DNA from: Rhizobiaceae bacterium
GTDB lineage: Bacteria > Pseudomonadota > Alphaproteobacteria > Rhizobiales > Rhizobiaceae
Direction: 5' to 3'
DNA length: 64,000 nucleotides
Assembly: GCA_019635715.1 (NCBI GenBank)
Contig: JAHBYY010000007.1
Location: 30,055 to 94,054 of the forward strand
Shown here: positions 28,017-36,291 of the stretch, piece after piece
Layout: each line of letters starts with the position of its first letter
Numbering within the stretch: position 1 is the first letter of the stretch
Notes under the pieces: model-generated
What the model saw: only the letters and a program-made list of their open reading frames with translations
Told to the model about the DNA's origin: nothing
Databases searched by the model: none
Translations under genes and position numbers: made by a program

Positions 28017-29405
28017 TCAGCTTTCGGCGTCCGTCCCCCCTGTATACGGCTTGGGCAGCCAGTTGCCGTCGCGCGGTACGCCCGCGCGGTCGAACAGCCC
28101 GTCTACCGCGGTCTCCATGCGGCGGCGCAGCGCCTTCACGTCGACGTCGACCAGCTTGCCGTGTCGCTTGACCGCCCGACCGCGGACGAAAACCGAGTCG
28201 ATATTGCCGACATGAGCGTCCTCGATCACCACGCCGACCGGGTTGTTGATCGGGAACATGTTGAGCGAGTCGGTATTGATGATGAGCAGGTCGGCATCCT
28301 TGCCGGGGGTCAGCGAACCGGTCTTGTGGTCGAGGTTCGCCGTGCGCGCGCCCTGGAGCGTGGCGAAGTCCAGCATGTCGCGGGCGGTCAGCGGCAGCGG
28401 ATCGAGCAGTTTCCTCGCTTTCAGAGCCTCGGCGTTGACCACGCCGCGCGTCGCCGCCATCAGGATGCGGATCTGCGTGAACATGTCGCCGCCGACCGAG
28501 GTACAGATGTCGATCGAGATCGACGGGCGGATGCCGTGCTTCAGCGAGGAAAGCGTCGCCGGGTTGCCGTGGCCCATGTTGAGCTCGACCTCGGCGGCGA
28601 TGGAAACGGTGCCTCCGGTATCGGCGATGAGCTGGAATTCGTCGTCGTCGAGGGCCGAGCAGTGGACGTAGGTGGTGCGCGGCCCGCACAGTCCCAGCCT
28701 GTACATCTGCTCGACGGGCCGGTTCAGCCCCCACAGGCCGTCGCCGGCATGGACCGTGATCGGCAGGTTGAGCTCGCGGGCACATTCCTGCTCGCGCAGG
28801 GTCTGCTCCACCGTCGCGAACTGGATGCCGCGCGGGGCGAGCGCCATGGTGCACAGCCCGTCGTCGGAGCTGAAGTAGCGCTTCCTGACCCGGGCCACAT
28901 CCTCAAGGTCCATCGGCAGGTCGCTGATCGGGAACCATTCCTTGTTGGCGTTGCCGTAGGCGAAGACGCCGCGGATGCCGGAGTCCATCAGGCCCTTGAC
29001 CGCCATGTCGGAATGGTCGGGCGAGTTGTTGTTGTGCGACCAGTCGACCAGCGTGGTGATGCCGGCGTCGAGTGCCTCGAGCGCGCCGATATAGTTGCCG
29101 ACATACATGTCGTCGGGCGTATAGAGCCCACCCATCACGCCCCGCACGCCGCCGAAATACTGCGCCAGGCTCCAGTCCGCGGCCGCGTTGCGCAACAGGC
29201 ACTGCCAGGTATGGCGGTGTGTGTCGACGAAGCCGGGCAGCACGATCGAGCCCTTGCCGTCGATCTCGTGAGCATCGACCGGGCCGAGATTCGGCCCCAC
29301 GGCCGCGATCTTGGTGCCATCGATCAGCACGTCGGCGTCGAGATGCTCGCCGATGTCCTTGTCCATCGAAAGCACGATGGCGTTGCGGATGATGGTGCGA
29401 TTCAT
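28017..29405 (-). CDS. Amidohydrolase-superfamily deaminase/hydrolase (TrzA/AtzB/SsnA-like)
   Basis: A 462-residue metal-dependent hydrolase. DTHRHTW supplies the first two metal histidines (H63, H65); further ligands are likely the His of TVHAGDG, the His of YVHCSALDD and the Asp of SVGGDMF. This subgroup includes chlorohydrolases, 8-oxoguanine and guanine deaminases and related enzymes that act on N-heterocycles. The ATG at 29405 has a full AGGAGG site. It probably opens or deaminates an imported ring compound (inference). Confidence 0.85.
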   Translation of the reverse strand: MNRTIIRNAIVLSMDKDIGEHLDADVLIDGTKIAAVGPNLGPVDAHEIDGKGSIVLPGFVDTHRHTWQCLLRNAAADWSLAQYFGGVRGVMGGLYTPDDMYVGNYIGALEALDAGITTLVDWSHNNNSPDHSDMAVKGLMDSGIRGVFAYGNANKEWFPISDLPMDLEDVARVRKRYFSSDDGLCTMALAPRGIQFATVEQTLREQECARELNLPITVHAGDGLWGLNRPVEQMYRLGLCGPRTTYVHCSALDDDEFQLIADTGGTVSIAAEVELNMGHGNPATLSSLKHGIRPSISIDICTSVGGDMFTQIRILMAATRGVVNAEALKARKLLDPLPLTARDMLDFATLQGARTANLDHKTGSLTPGKDADLLIINTDSLNMFPINNPVGVVIEDAHVGNIDSVFVRGRAVKRHGKLVDVDVKALRRRMETAVDGLFDRAGVPRDGNWLPKPYTGGTDAES

Positions 29406-29588
29406 GCAACTCCTCCTGCCGCAGCCCGCCGCTGCGAGCTCTCCTCCCCGCAGCGCGACCACAGCCACTTCCGATCGTTCAGACGACCGAACCTCGAATG
29501 CGAGCAATCAGCTTCCGAGGTCAAATCCGAACTGCGATAACGATAACAGCCGAAATTTGTGCCTTCAAATCAATAGACCTGATACCCC

Positions 29589-30188
29589 TTATTCGGGGTC
29601 TTGATGGACTGCCGACAGCCGACCGAGGTCGGCGAAGGGCTCCACCGCGCCGGCCGGCACGGGCACGTGGAAGGCATTGATGGTCATGGAGATCAGCGTG
29701 TAGTAGCCGAGGATCCCGACCAGATCGACGGTGGCCTCGAGACCGAGCGTCGAGACCGCCTGCCGGTAGGTCGGCTCCGCTACCTCGCGGCGCCTCACGA
29801 GTTCCGTCGCGAAGCCGTAGACCGCGCGCGCCTCGGCGTCGTCGAGCCTCGGCGCCGCGCCGGTGCGGATCGCCTCCGCGACCGCCTGCGGAACGCCGGC
29901 CTTGATCGCGATCGGCGCGTGGACGTGCCATTCGAAACCGGAGCGCCAGTGCGCGCCCACGACGAGAATCGCCAGCTCGGAAAGACGGGGCGCAAGGCGC
30001 GTCCCGTAGCGGCAGTAGGCGCCCAGCGCCTGCGCCTTGTCGGCCAGTCCGGGATTGACTAGCCACACCCGGAGCGGACCTTCGACGATGCCGCGCGGCC
30101 CGGACATGATGTCGTCGTAGATGCGGCGCTGATCGGCCGTCAGCGCCGACTCGTCGAGCGTCGGCGGACGGGAAATCTCATCGCTCAT
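29589..30188 (-). CDS. Carboxymuconolactone decarboxylase family protein
   Basis: A 199-residue CMD-fold protein. It has the pattern LAILVVGAHWRSGFEWHVH, the EWxxH form of gamma-carboxymuconolactone decarboxylase, and lacks the CxxC of AhpD peroxidases. It may decarboxylate or isomerise a ring-cleavage product. It follows the flavin reductase gene by 12 bases, so the two are cotranscribed. A short ACCCC/GGGGT hairpin covers its stop codon. Confidence 0.85.
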   Translation of the reverse strand: MSDEISRPPTLDESALTADQRRIYDDIMSGPRGIVEGPLRVWLVNPGLADKAQALGAYCRYGTRLAPRLSELAILVVGAHWRSGFEWHVHAPIAIKAGVPQAVAEAIRTGAAPRLDDAEARAVYGFATELVRRREVAEPTYRQAVSTLGLEATVDLVGILGYYTLISMTINAFHVPVPAGAVEPFADLGRLSAVHQDPE

Positions 30189-30200
30189 GGGTATTCGGCC

Positions 30201-30728
30201 TCAGGAAAACGTAGTGAACTGGCCGAAGCGGCCCTTGGCGAAAATGAGCGGATGGCGGTCGCTGCTGTGCGTGCGCACGGTGCGGCCGATATAGAGTTCG
30301 TGGTCCCCGCCGTCGTCGCGGCGCTCCATCTCGCACTCGATGTGCGCGACCGCGCCCTGGATCAGCGGCACGCCGCCAAGGCCCTCGGTGGTGGCGACGC
30401 CGACGAACTTGTCCTCCGCGCCGCGGGCGAACTGCAGCGCGAGTTCGGCCTGGTCCTCCGCGAGGATGTTGACCGCGAAGCGGCCGGCATCGCGGAACAC
30501 CGAGAGGCTCGGTGCCTTCAGGGCGAGGCTCCACAGCACCAGCGGCGGGTCGAGCGACAGGGTGTTGAAGGAACTCACCGTCACGCCGGCGCGGCGCCCC
30601 TGCGGGCACACGGTGGTCATCACGGTCACGCCGGTCGCGAAGCGCCCGAGCACCGTCCGGTACTCGGTCGGGTGCACACCCGGAGGCGGAGCGCTGTTCG
30701 AGGTCTTGGTCATTTGGAGGCTGTTCAT
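30201..30728 (-). CDS. Flavin reductase-like protein (FMN-binding)
   Basis: A 175-residue flavin reductase of the HpaC/RutF type, with GVTVSSFNTLSLDPPLVLW and FAVNILAEDQ, which bind FMN. It probably supplies reduced FMN to the luciferase-like monooxygenase encoded on the other side of the LysR gene, making a two-component oxygenase. The ATG at 30728 has GAGGAAAG; a second in-frame ATG lies 15 bases on. Confidence 0.88.
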   Translation of the reverse strand: MNSLQMTKTSNSAPPPGVHPTEYRTVLGRFATGVTVMTTVCPQGRRAGVTVSSFNTLSLDPPLVLWSLALKAPSLSVFRDAGRFAVNILAEDQAELALQFARGAEDKFVGVATTEGLGGVPLIQGAVAHIECEMERRDDGGDHELYIGRTVRTHSSDRHPLIFAKGRFGQFTTFS

Positions 30729-30832
30729 GCCGATCTTTCCTCGGATGCCGCTTGCATGAACGACAATAAAGCGATAGCCGACCCTTGAGGAAATGATATT
30801 ATCAGGACGAACATATCAGAAGTCGTGATGTC
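30729..30832. promoter_or_regulatory. Divergent flavin reductase/LysR control region
   Basis: The 104 bases between the divergent starts hold the palindrome TGATA-T-TATCA (30794-30804), a direct repeat of TATCAG (30800 and 30814) and GAACATATC (30809-30817). The 17-mer at 30790-30806 recurs with two changes at 36230-36246, and GAACATATC recurs at 31794-31802 ahead of the monooxygenase gene. These are likely LysR target sites. Confidence 0.55.
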
Positions 30833-31765
30833 ATGCTGAACATCAAGCAACTGATGGCCTTCGTCGGCGTCTACGAGGAACGCTCCTTCTCCAGGGCGGC
30901 GAAGCGGCTGAACGCCACGCAGTCCGGACTGTCGATGCAGACGCAGCAACTGGAGCAGCGGGTCGGCATCAAGCTGTTCGACCGGTCGCCGCGCGGCGTC
31001 GTCCCCACCTTCGCGGGGCACAGGCTCTACGAACTTGGCGTTGACCTGATCCGCAGGCTCGACGAGGCCGATTCGGAAATCAGGGCACTTTCCAGCGGCA
31101 TCTCGGGTGACATCCGCATCGGGCTGATGCCTACCTTCACGCGCGGCGTCCTGGCACCGGCGCTGGCCGAGTTCATGGCGGACTACCGGAACGTGAAGGT
31201 GTCGATCCTCGAGGCCTACAGCGCGGTCCTCACCGAGGGCGTGGCCAATGGCGAGTTCGACTTCGCGATCGTGCCGCGCGCGCCGCACCGCGACGGACTG
31301 CGCACGCGCCTGCTCGGCTCGGACCGGGAAATCCTGGTCTGCCGGCCGAATCCGGGGCTCCGGCACCTGGCCCCGGTGCGCCTGGCCGAGCTGCCCCCGC
31401 TCAAGCTCGTGCTGCCGGCCCGGGGGAATGCGCGCCGCGACGCCTTCGAGAGCTATGCCGAACTCCATGGAATCCGGATCGCCACCATCCTCAGCATGGA
31501 TGCGATGATCGCGACGCTGGAGTTCGTCACGCATTCCGATTTCGTGACCATCCTTCCCGAAACGATCTGCGTGAATGATTTCGACGGCAAGGCGCGCTCG
31601 CTGCATCCCATCGTCGGGCCTGTGCTGACGGTCGACTACGCTGTGATCGAGCCGGCGCGGTCGGCCATGCACCCCGCCGCGCAGCTCTTCCTCAAGGGGC
31701 TGGAGGTCCAGTACCGCAAGCTCAACGAGGTGTGGTCGCGCTATGACGAGGGTCTCGCGCAATAG
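30833..31765 (+). CDS. LysR-family transcriptional regulator
   Basis: A 310-residue LysR-type regulator: N-terminal winged helix (about residues 1-60, with FSRAAKRLNATQSGLSMQ) and a two-lobed effector domain. It is divergent from the flavin reductase/CMD genes and 99 bases upstream of the monooxygenase gene, so it probably controls both. No good ribosome site is seen, and its ATG may sit close to the transcript start. The inducer is unknown. Confidence 0.92.
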   Translation: MLNIKQLMAFVGVYEERSFSRAAKRLNATQSGLSMQTQQLEQRVGIKLFDRSPRGVVPTFAGHRLYELGVDLIRRLDEADSEIRALSSGISGDIRIGLMPTFTRGVLAPALAEFMADYRNVKVSILEAYSAVLTEGVANGEFDFAIVPRAPHRDGLRTRLLGSDREILVCRPNPGLRHLAPVRLAELPPLKLVLPARGNARRDAFESYAELHGIRIATILSMDAMIATLEFVTHSDFVTILPETICVNDFDGKARSLHPIVGPVLTVDYAVIEPARSAMHPAAQLFLKGLEVQYRKLNEVWSRYDEGLAQ

Positions 31766-31774
31766 ATATCACGC

Positions 31775-31797
31775 GTTCTGATTGGTTACATCAGAAC
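31775..31797. promoter_or_regulatory. Inverted repeat upstream of the monooxygenase gene
   Basis: A perfect inverted repeat GTTCTGAT-N7-ATCAGAAC, 9 bases after the LysR stop and about 70 bases before the monooxygenase start. It is followed by ATATCG, so it includes the GAACATATC word shared with the LysR promoter. There is no T-run, so an operator is likelier than a terminator. Confidence 0.55.
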
Positions 31798-31864
31798 ATA
31801 TCGTTTCTTCTGACATCGCCGATTCCGATAGCCTTTACCGTGTCGAAATGCCGGAGCAGCACGG

Positions 31865-32974
31865 ATGCAACTCGGATTCTTCACCATGCCTATCCACCCG
31901 CTGGATCGGGATTGGCGCGAGACGCTGCGTGAGGACCAGGAGGCCTTCTTCCTCGCCGAGGAACTGGGCTTCGCGGAGGCCTATGTCGGCGAGCACATCA
32001 CCGACCAGGCCGAGAACATCCCGTCCTGCATCGTCTTCCTGGCCAGCATCGCGGACCGCATCAAGCGCATGCGCCTCGGCACCGGCACGGTGAACCTGCC
32101 GAACTCCCATCCGGCGCATGTCGCCTCGCAGGTCGCCATGCTCGACCATCTGCTCGACGGTCGGCTGAACTTCGGAATCAGCCCTGGCGGGCTGCTTTCC
32201 GATGCGGAGATCTTCGGCAATCTCGACGCCGACCGCAACGCGATGTTCGTCGAGGGCATCAATGCCGTGCTGGACCTCTGGACCAAGGAGCCCCCCTACG
32301 ATCTCGACGGCAAGTACTGGAAGATCTCGACGAAGCGCACGCTGATCCCGGAGATCGGCCAGGGCATCGTCTCGAAGCCGCTGCAGAAGCCGCATCCGCC
32401 GGTCGTGGTCACCGCGGTTGCGCCCTTCTCGAAGGGTGTCTCGGCGGCGGCGGCGCGCGGCTGGGATCCCATCTCCGCAAACTTCCTGATGCCGAAATGG
32501 GTCGCCACGCACCGCGATTCCTACGCCGAGGGCTGCAGGCAGGGCGGGCGCGCGGTCGACTTCTCGAACTGGCGGGTCGCCAAGAGCATCTTCGTGGCCA
32601 ACGACCGGAACACGGCGCGGGACTATGCGAGGGGCGAGGGCAGTCCCTATGTCCACTACTTCCGGTCGCTGTTCACCAAGCTGGTGAGGAACGGCCGGTC
32701 AAACCTCTTCAAGGAGGACCCGGACATGAAGGATTCGGACCTGTCGCTCGAAAGCGTCATGGACCGCCTCGTCATCCACGGCACACCGGACGAGGTGGCC
32801 GACAAGCTGCTCGCCTTCCGCGAGGAAGTCGGGCCGTTCGGCACGCTTCTCTATGCCGGCCATGACTGGCGGGATGCCGCGCTCGGCAAGCAGTCGATGC
32901 GGCTGCTTGCCGAGAAGGTGCTGCCGAAGGTCAATGCAGGCATCGGCGCGGCGGAGGTGAGGGGGGCGGCATGA
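31865..32974 (+). CDS. Luciferase-like (LLM class) flavin-dependent monooxygenase
   Basis: A 369-residue TIM-barrel flavin monooxygenase of the bacterial luciferase family. Landmarks are the N-terminal FFTMPIHP, the block YVGEHITD, GTGTVNLPNSHP and HLLDGRLNFGISPGG. Such enzymes use FMNH2 and O2; the reduced flavin should come from the reductase at 30201-30728. It overlaps the alpha/beta hydrolase gene (ATGA). It is not RutA, whose N-terminal motifs differ, and the substrate is unknown. Confidence 0.9.
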   Translation: MQLGFFTMPIHPLDRDWRETLREDQEAFFLAEELGFAEAYVGEHITDQAENIPSCIVFLASIADRIKRMRLGTGTVNLPNSHPAHVASQVAMLDHLLDGRLNFGISPGGLLSDAEIFGNLDADRNAMFVEGINAVLDLWTKEPPYDLDGKYWKISTKRTLIPEIGQGIVSKPLQKPHPPVVVTAVAPFSKGVSAAAARGWDPISANFLMPKWVATHRDSYAEGCRQGGRAVDFSNWRVAKSIFVANDRNTARDYARGEGSPYVHYFRSLFTKLVRNGRSNLFKEDPDMKDSDLSLESVMDRLVIHGTPDEVADKLLAFREEVGPFGTLLYAGHDWRDAALGKQSMRLLAEKVLPKVNAGIGAAEVRGAA

Positions 32975-33774
32975 CCGAGATGCGGAAAGTCGGTTCGGGC
33001 GATGCCACGCTGCATGTCGAGATCGAGGGTGACGAGGGTCTGCCCTGGCTGATCGCCAGCAACTCGCTCGCCGCCGACCTCTCCATGTGGGACCCGCAGA
33101 TGCGGGAGCTGACGAAGCGCCGCCGCGTGATCCGTTATGACACCCGGGGCCATGGACGCAGCAGCGCGCCGGTCGGACCCTACTCTTTCGACATCCTCGT
33201 TGCGGATATGGTCGCGGTGCTCGATGCGCTGGAGGTCGGCGAGGCCGACATCCTCGGCCTCTCGCTCGGCGGCATGACGGCGCTCGGCATCGCGCTCGAA
33301 CATCCGGGCCGCGTGCGGCGGCTGGTCTGCGCGCAGGCGCGCGGCATGTTTCCGCCGCCGGGCCTCGCCATGTGGGACCAGCGTGCCCAGGCGGTCCGCG
33401 ACGGCGGGATGGCGGCGGTCGTGGACGACACGCTGTCGCGCTGGTTCACGCCGGAAACCCATCGCGATCGCCCAGACGTGGTCGCGCTTGCCCGCGCGAT
33501 GATCCTCGCCACCTCGCCCGACGGCTACATCGCCTGCACGGCGGCGCTGAAGGGCCTCGACTATCTGCGCCGTCTCGGCGACATCAAGAGGCCGGCGCTC
33601 TACATCGCGGGCGAACTGGACGGCGGTGCCCCGGTCGACGTCATGCGCGAGATGGCCGACGCCACGCCCGGCAGCCGCTTCGAGGTGCTCGCGGGCGTCG
33701 CCCATATCGGCAATATGGAGGCGGCCGCCGCCTTCGACGCCGCCGTCGCCGGCTTCCTGTTCGGCGGCGACTGA
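32971..33774 (+). CDS. Alpha/beta hydrolase (3-oxoadipate enol-lactonase-like)
   Basis: A 267-residue alpha/beta hydrolase. The nucleophile elbow is GLSLGGM, the Asp lies in the AGELDGGAPVD region and the His in GVAHIGNME. The N-terminal part (DTRGHGRSSAP) resembles PcaD-type enol-lactonases. It overlaps the monooxygenase gene by four bases with GAGGTGAGG upstream, so it likely hydrolyses the monooxygenase product. Confidence 0.88.
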   Translation: MTEMRKVGSGDATLHVEIEGDEGLPWLIASNSLAADLSMWDPQMRELTKRRRVIRYDTRGHGRSSAPVGPYSFDILVADMVAVLDALEVGEADILGLSLGGMTALGIALEHPGRVRRLVCAQARGMFPPPGLAMWDQRAQAVRDGGMAAVVDDTLSRWFTPETHRDRPDVVALARAMILATSPDGYIACTAALKGLDYLRRLGDIKRPALYIAGELDGGAPVDVMREMADATPGSRFEVLAGVAHIGNMEAAAAFDAAVAGFLFGGD

Positions 33775-33955
33775 AGCGGTCCGGAGGACCCGGCGTGGCA
33801 GCACCGACGGTGGCCGGCTTTTAGGGCCGGGGCGTCCTGGGGGTGCGTCGCCGTCAAGCTGATGGCCGGCACGGCGCGCGACAAGCCCGCTGGACGAGGT
33901 TTTACCGGGAGACCGGGATCCCGCGCCGGACCGGCGCGAAACGGAGGAGACGGGC

Positions 33956-34726
33956 ATGGCAAAGCTTGACGGGAAGGTGGCCTTCATCACCGGAGGATCG
34001 CAGGGCATCGGCGAGCAGACGGCTCTGCTGTTCGCACGCGAGGGTGCGACCGTCGCCGTCCTGGCGAGCAGCGATCTCGTGAAGGCGGAAGGGGTCGCCA
34101 CGCAGATCCGCGCCGCCGGCGGCAAGGCGAGCGCCCATGCGGCGGACGTGCGGGACGCCGCTGCGCTGGCGACGGTCGTGGCGGAGATCGAGAAGCTGCA
34201 CGGTCCGATCGACATCCTGGTCAATTGCGCCGGCGTCTTTCCGCCGACGCCATGCGGCTCCACGCCCGACGAGGTCTACGCGACCGTCATGGACATCAAC
34301 GTCAAGGGTACGTGGAACGCCATCGCTTCCGTCTCTCCGGGCATGCGGGCGCGCAGGACCGGCTGGATCGTCAACGTCTCGTCCGTTCTGGGTGCGATGG
34401 CGCTGGCCAACTACGCCGTCTACTGCGCCTCGAAGGCGGCGGTGAACATGCTGACCCGGTCGCTGTCGATCGAATTTGGCCGTGACGGCGTGCATGTCAA
34501 CGCCATCGCACCGGGCAATACGGCGACGCCGATGAACGCCAATCTGCGCACCGAGGAGCAGTACAAGGGCTTCGTCGAGGCCATGGGCGCGCGCACGCCG
34601 AGCGGCCGCACCTATTCGAAACCCGAGGAGATGGCGCAGGCCATCCTCTATCTGTCCTGCCCCGACAGCCAGCCCGTCCACGGGGCAATCCTCACGCTGG
34701 ACGAGGGCTTTTCGCTCGGCTTCTGA
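33956..34726 (+). CDS. SDR-family oxidoreductase
   Basis: A 256-residue classical SDR: TGGSQGIG for the cofactor, NCAGV, catalytic Ser in VNVSSVLG and YCASK. The ATG at 33956 has GAGGAGA. It lies 181 bases after the hydrolase gene on the same strand, probably in the same regulon. It ends at a strong hairpin shared with the converging MetE-like gene. Confidence 0.9.
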   Translation: MAKLDGKVAFITGGSQGIGEQTALLFAREGATVAVLASSDLVKAEGVATQIRAAGGKASAHAADVRDAAALATVVAEIEKLHGPIDILVNCAGVFPPTPCGSTPDEVYATVMDINVKGTWNAIASVSPGMRARRTGWIVNVSSVLGAMALANYAVYCASKAAVNMLTRSLSIEFGRDGVHVNAIAPGNTATPMNANLRTEEQYKGFVEAMGARTPSGRTYSKPEEMAQAILYLSCPDSQPVHGAILTLDEGFSLGF

Positions 34727-34746
34727 TCCCCCCGGCCTGCCGAACG

Positions 34747-34782
34747 GCAAAGGCCCGCGGGATCGCTCCCGCGGGCCTTTGC
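34747..34782. terminator. Bidirectional terminator hairpin
   Basis: A perfect 16-base stem (34747-34762 and 34767-34782; core AAAGGCCCGCGGGA) with the tetraloop TCGC between two converging genes. The arms start and end in A/T, so it can work as a factor-independent terminator on both strands. Confidence 0.8.
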
Positions 34783-34811
34783 ATATAGCTTACCCTCGAA
34801 GCCGACCGGTC

Positions 34812-35996
34812 TCAGCCCCAGAGCCGCTTCGTCGCCACCCGGGCGCCCTCGACCAGCGTGCCGAGCTTGGCCCAGACGATGTCCTCGGCGATGAATTCGT
34901 AGCTGGCGAAGGTGCCGAAGCCGCAATCGGTGCCGGCGATCACCCGCTCGCGGTCGCCGACGGAATCGACCGTGGCGCAGATGCGGTTCGCCACCAGTTC
35001 GGGATGCTCGAGATAGTTGGTCGTCACGTCGATGACGCCGGGAATGATGACCATGCCGTCGGGCGGCGGCAGCTTCTTGAAGACGCCGATCTCGTGCTCG
35101 TGGCGCGGATTGCCGAACGGGATCGACAGCGCCCCGACATTGGCCTTGTAGAGATGCGGCAGCAGGTCGGCGAGGTCCGGGTCGTCCTGGTGCGGGCCGT
35201 TCCAGTTGCCGTAGCAGACATGCAGGCGCACCCGGTCGCGCGGAATGTCGGCCAGCGCGACGTTCATGGCCGCGATGTGCAGGTCGACGCTGTCCAGGAA
35301 AACGTTGAGAGGCTGGTCGCCGAACATGATGACACGCTCCATGGCGAGGTCCGGCGCGTCGAGCTGCAGCACGTAGCCCTGGCTGACGATATAGTCGTAT
35401 TCCTTCTTCAGCTCCCTGGCGATCGCCATGACGTAGTCCTCGTCCGTCTTGTAGACGGGGTTGGACGGCGACAGCAGCATGGTCGCCGAGACGATGCCCG
35501 GCGAGGCGGCCGACATGAAGTTCTCGACGAATTTGACGCCGGTGCGCGCGGACGCCTCACGGAATAGCTGGCTCTCCTCCTTGGCCTCCGTCAGGTTCTC
35601 GTCATAGGACAGCGCGTCGACGCATTGCGGCGCGTTCCATACCTTGGCGAGGTCGTCGGAGACGCCGATCTGGCGGCGCATGAAGTCGGCGAAGCCCGGA
35701 TATTTGATCGTGTCCAGCGTCGGCTTGCGCCGCGACTCGCCGCCAAAACCCTTCATCCGCTCCGTCGGATAGGTCGAGAAGCCGACACGCGGCGTCTCGC
35801 CGTCATTGCCGATGTCGACGCCGGCGTCGGCCTGCCGGCGCAGGTTGGCGTCCATGTTGCTGGCGATCTCGGCCGCGAAGGCGTCACGGTCGAAGGGCTT
35901 GCGCTGCTCGCGCTTGACCAGCATCGCCGACAGCGCCTTGCTGCGCGGCAGGCTGCCCGTGTGGGTCGTCAGAATGCGGTCCGTGCTCGTCTTCAA
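34812..35996 (-). CDS. Cobalamin-independent methionine synthase (MetE C-domain)-like protein
   Basis: A 394-residue protein of the MetE/UROD superfamily that matches only the catalytic half of MetE. THTGSLPR is near the N-terminus; HVCYGNW and GTDCGFG carry the zinc His/Cys ligands. Single-domain relatives include epoxyalkane:coenzyme M transferase and methyl transferases acting on xenobiotics. The start is TTG at 35996, backed by a very strong GGAGGGAGGAAAAAC site. A motif shared with the LysR promoter lies 234 bases upstream, which ties it to the neighbouring catabolic genes. Confidence 0.85.
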   Translation of the reverse strand: MKTSTDRILTTHTGSLPRSKALSAMLVKREQRKPFDRDAFAAEIASNMDANLRRQADAGVDIGNDGETPRVGFSTYPTERMKGFGGESRRKPTLDTIKYPGFADFMRRQIGVSDDLAKVWNAPQCVDALSYDENLTEAKEESQLFREASARTGVKFVENFMSAASPGIVSATMLLSPSNPVYKTDEDYVMAIARELKKEYDYIVSQGYVLQLDAPDLAMERVIMFGDQPLNVFLDSVDLHIAAMNVALADIPRDRVRLHVCYGNWNGPHQDDPDLADLLPHLYKANVGALSIPFGNPRHEHEIGVFKKLPPPDGMVIIPGVIDVTTNYLEHPELVANRICATVDSVGDRERVIAGTDCGFGTFASYEFIAEDIVWAKLGTLVEGARVATKRLWG

Positions 35997-36229
35997 GTTT
36001 TTCCTCCCTCCATCGTGCCCCCGGCGTTCGGAGGCAATGTCTCGGGCTGGCCGGCGGGGCCGGCGCTGCTAGGCAAAAGCCTTGCCCGTTTTCTCGTTCG
36101 GGCGGGACAGTCCGGCGTTGCCGGGGTGATCGCCGCATCCGGGGAACCGGCGAAAAACCATCGCGCGGCCGCGAGCGTTGCGCGCCGGCTCCTCCCGTCC
36201 AAGCTATAGGCCGTGCGACCAGCGTGGCA

Positions 36230-36246
36230 GAAATGATAATATCTGG
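36230..36246. promoter_or_regulatory. Copy of the LysR-region motif
   Basis: GAAATGATAATATCTGG here matches GAAATGATATTATCAGG at 30790-30806 at 15 of 17 positions. It is the only such AT-rich word in the 295-base gap upstream of the MetE-like gene. A shared regulator site is inferred. Confidence 0.45.
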
Positions 36247-36291
36247 GAGTGGCTATCGGTTTTGCTGATGGTGTCCGTCAGAGGCGGCATT

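Noticed and set aside
26025-29540. 1171-codon plus-strand open frame
   Set aside because: It lies opposite the binding protein, permease, zinc-ribbon and amidohydrolase genes; composition is low-complexity and no domain is recognisable.
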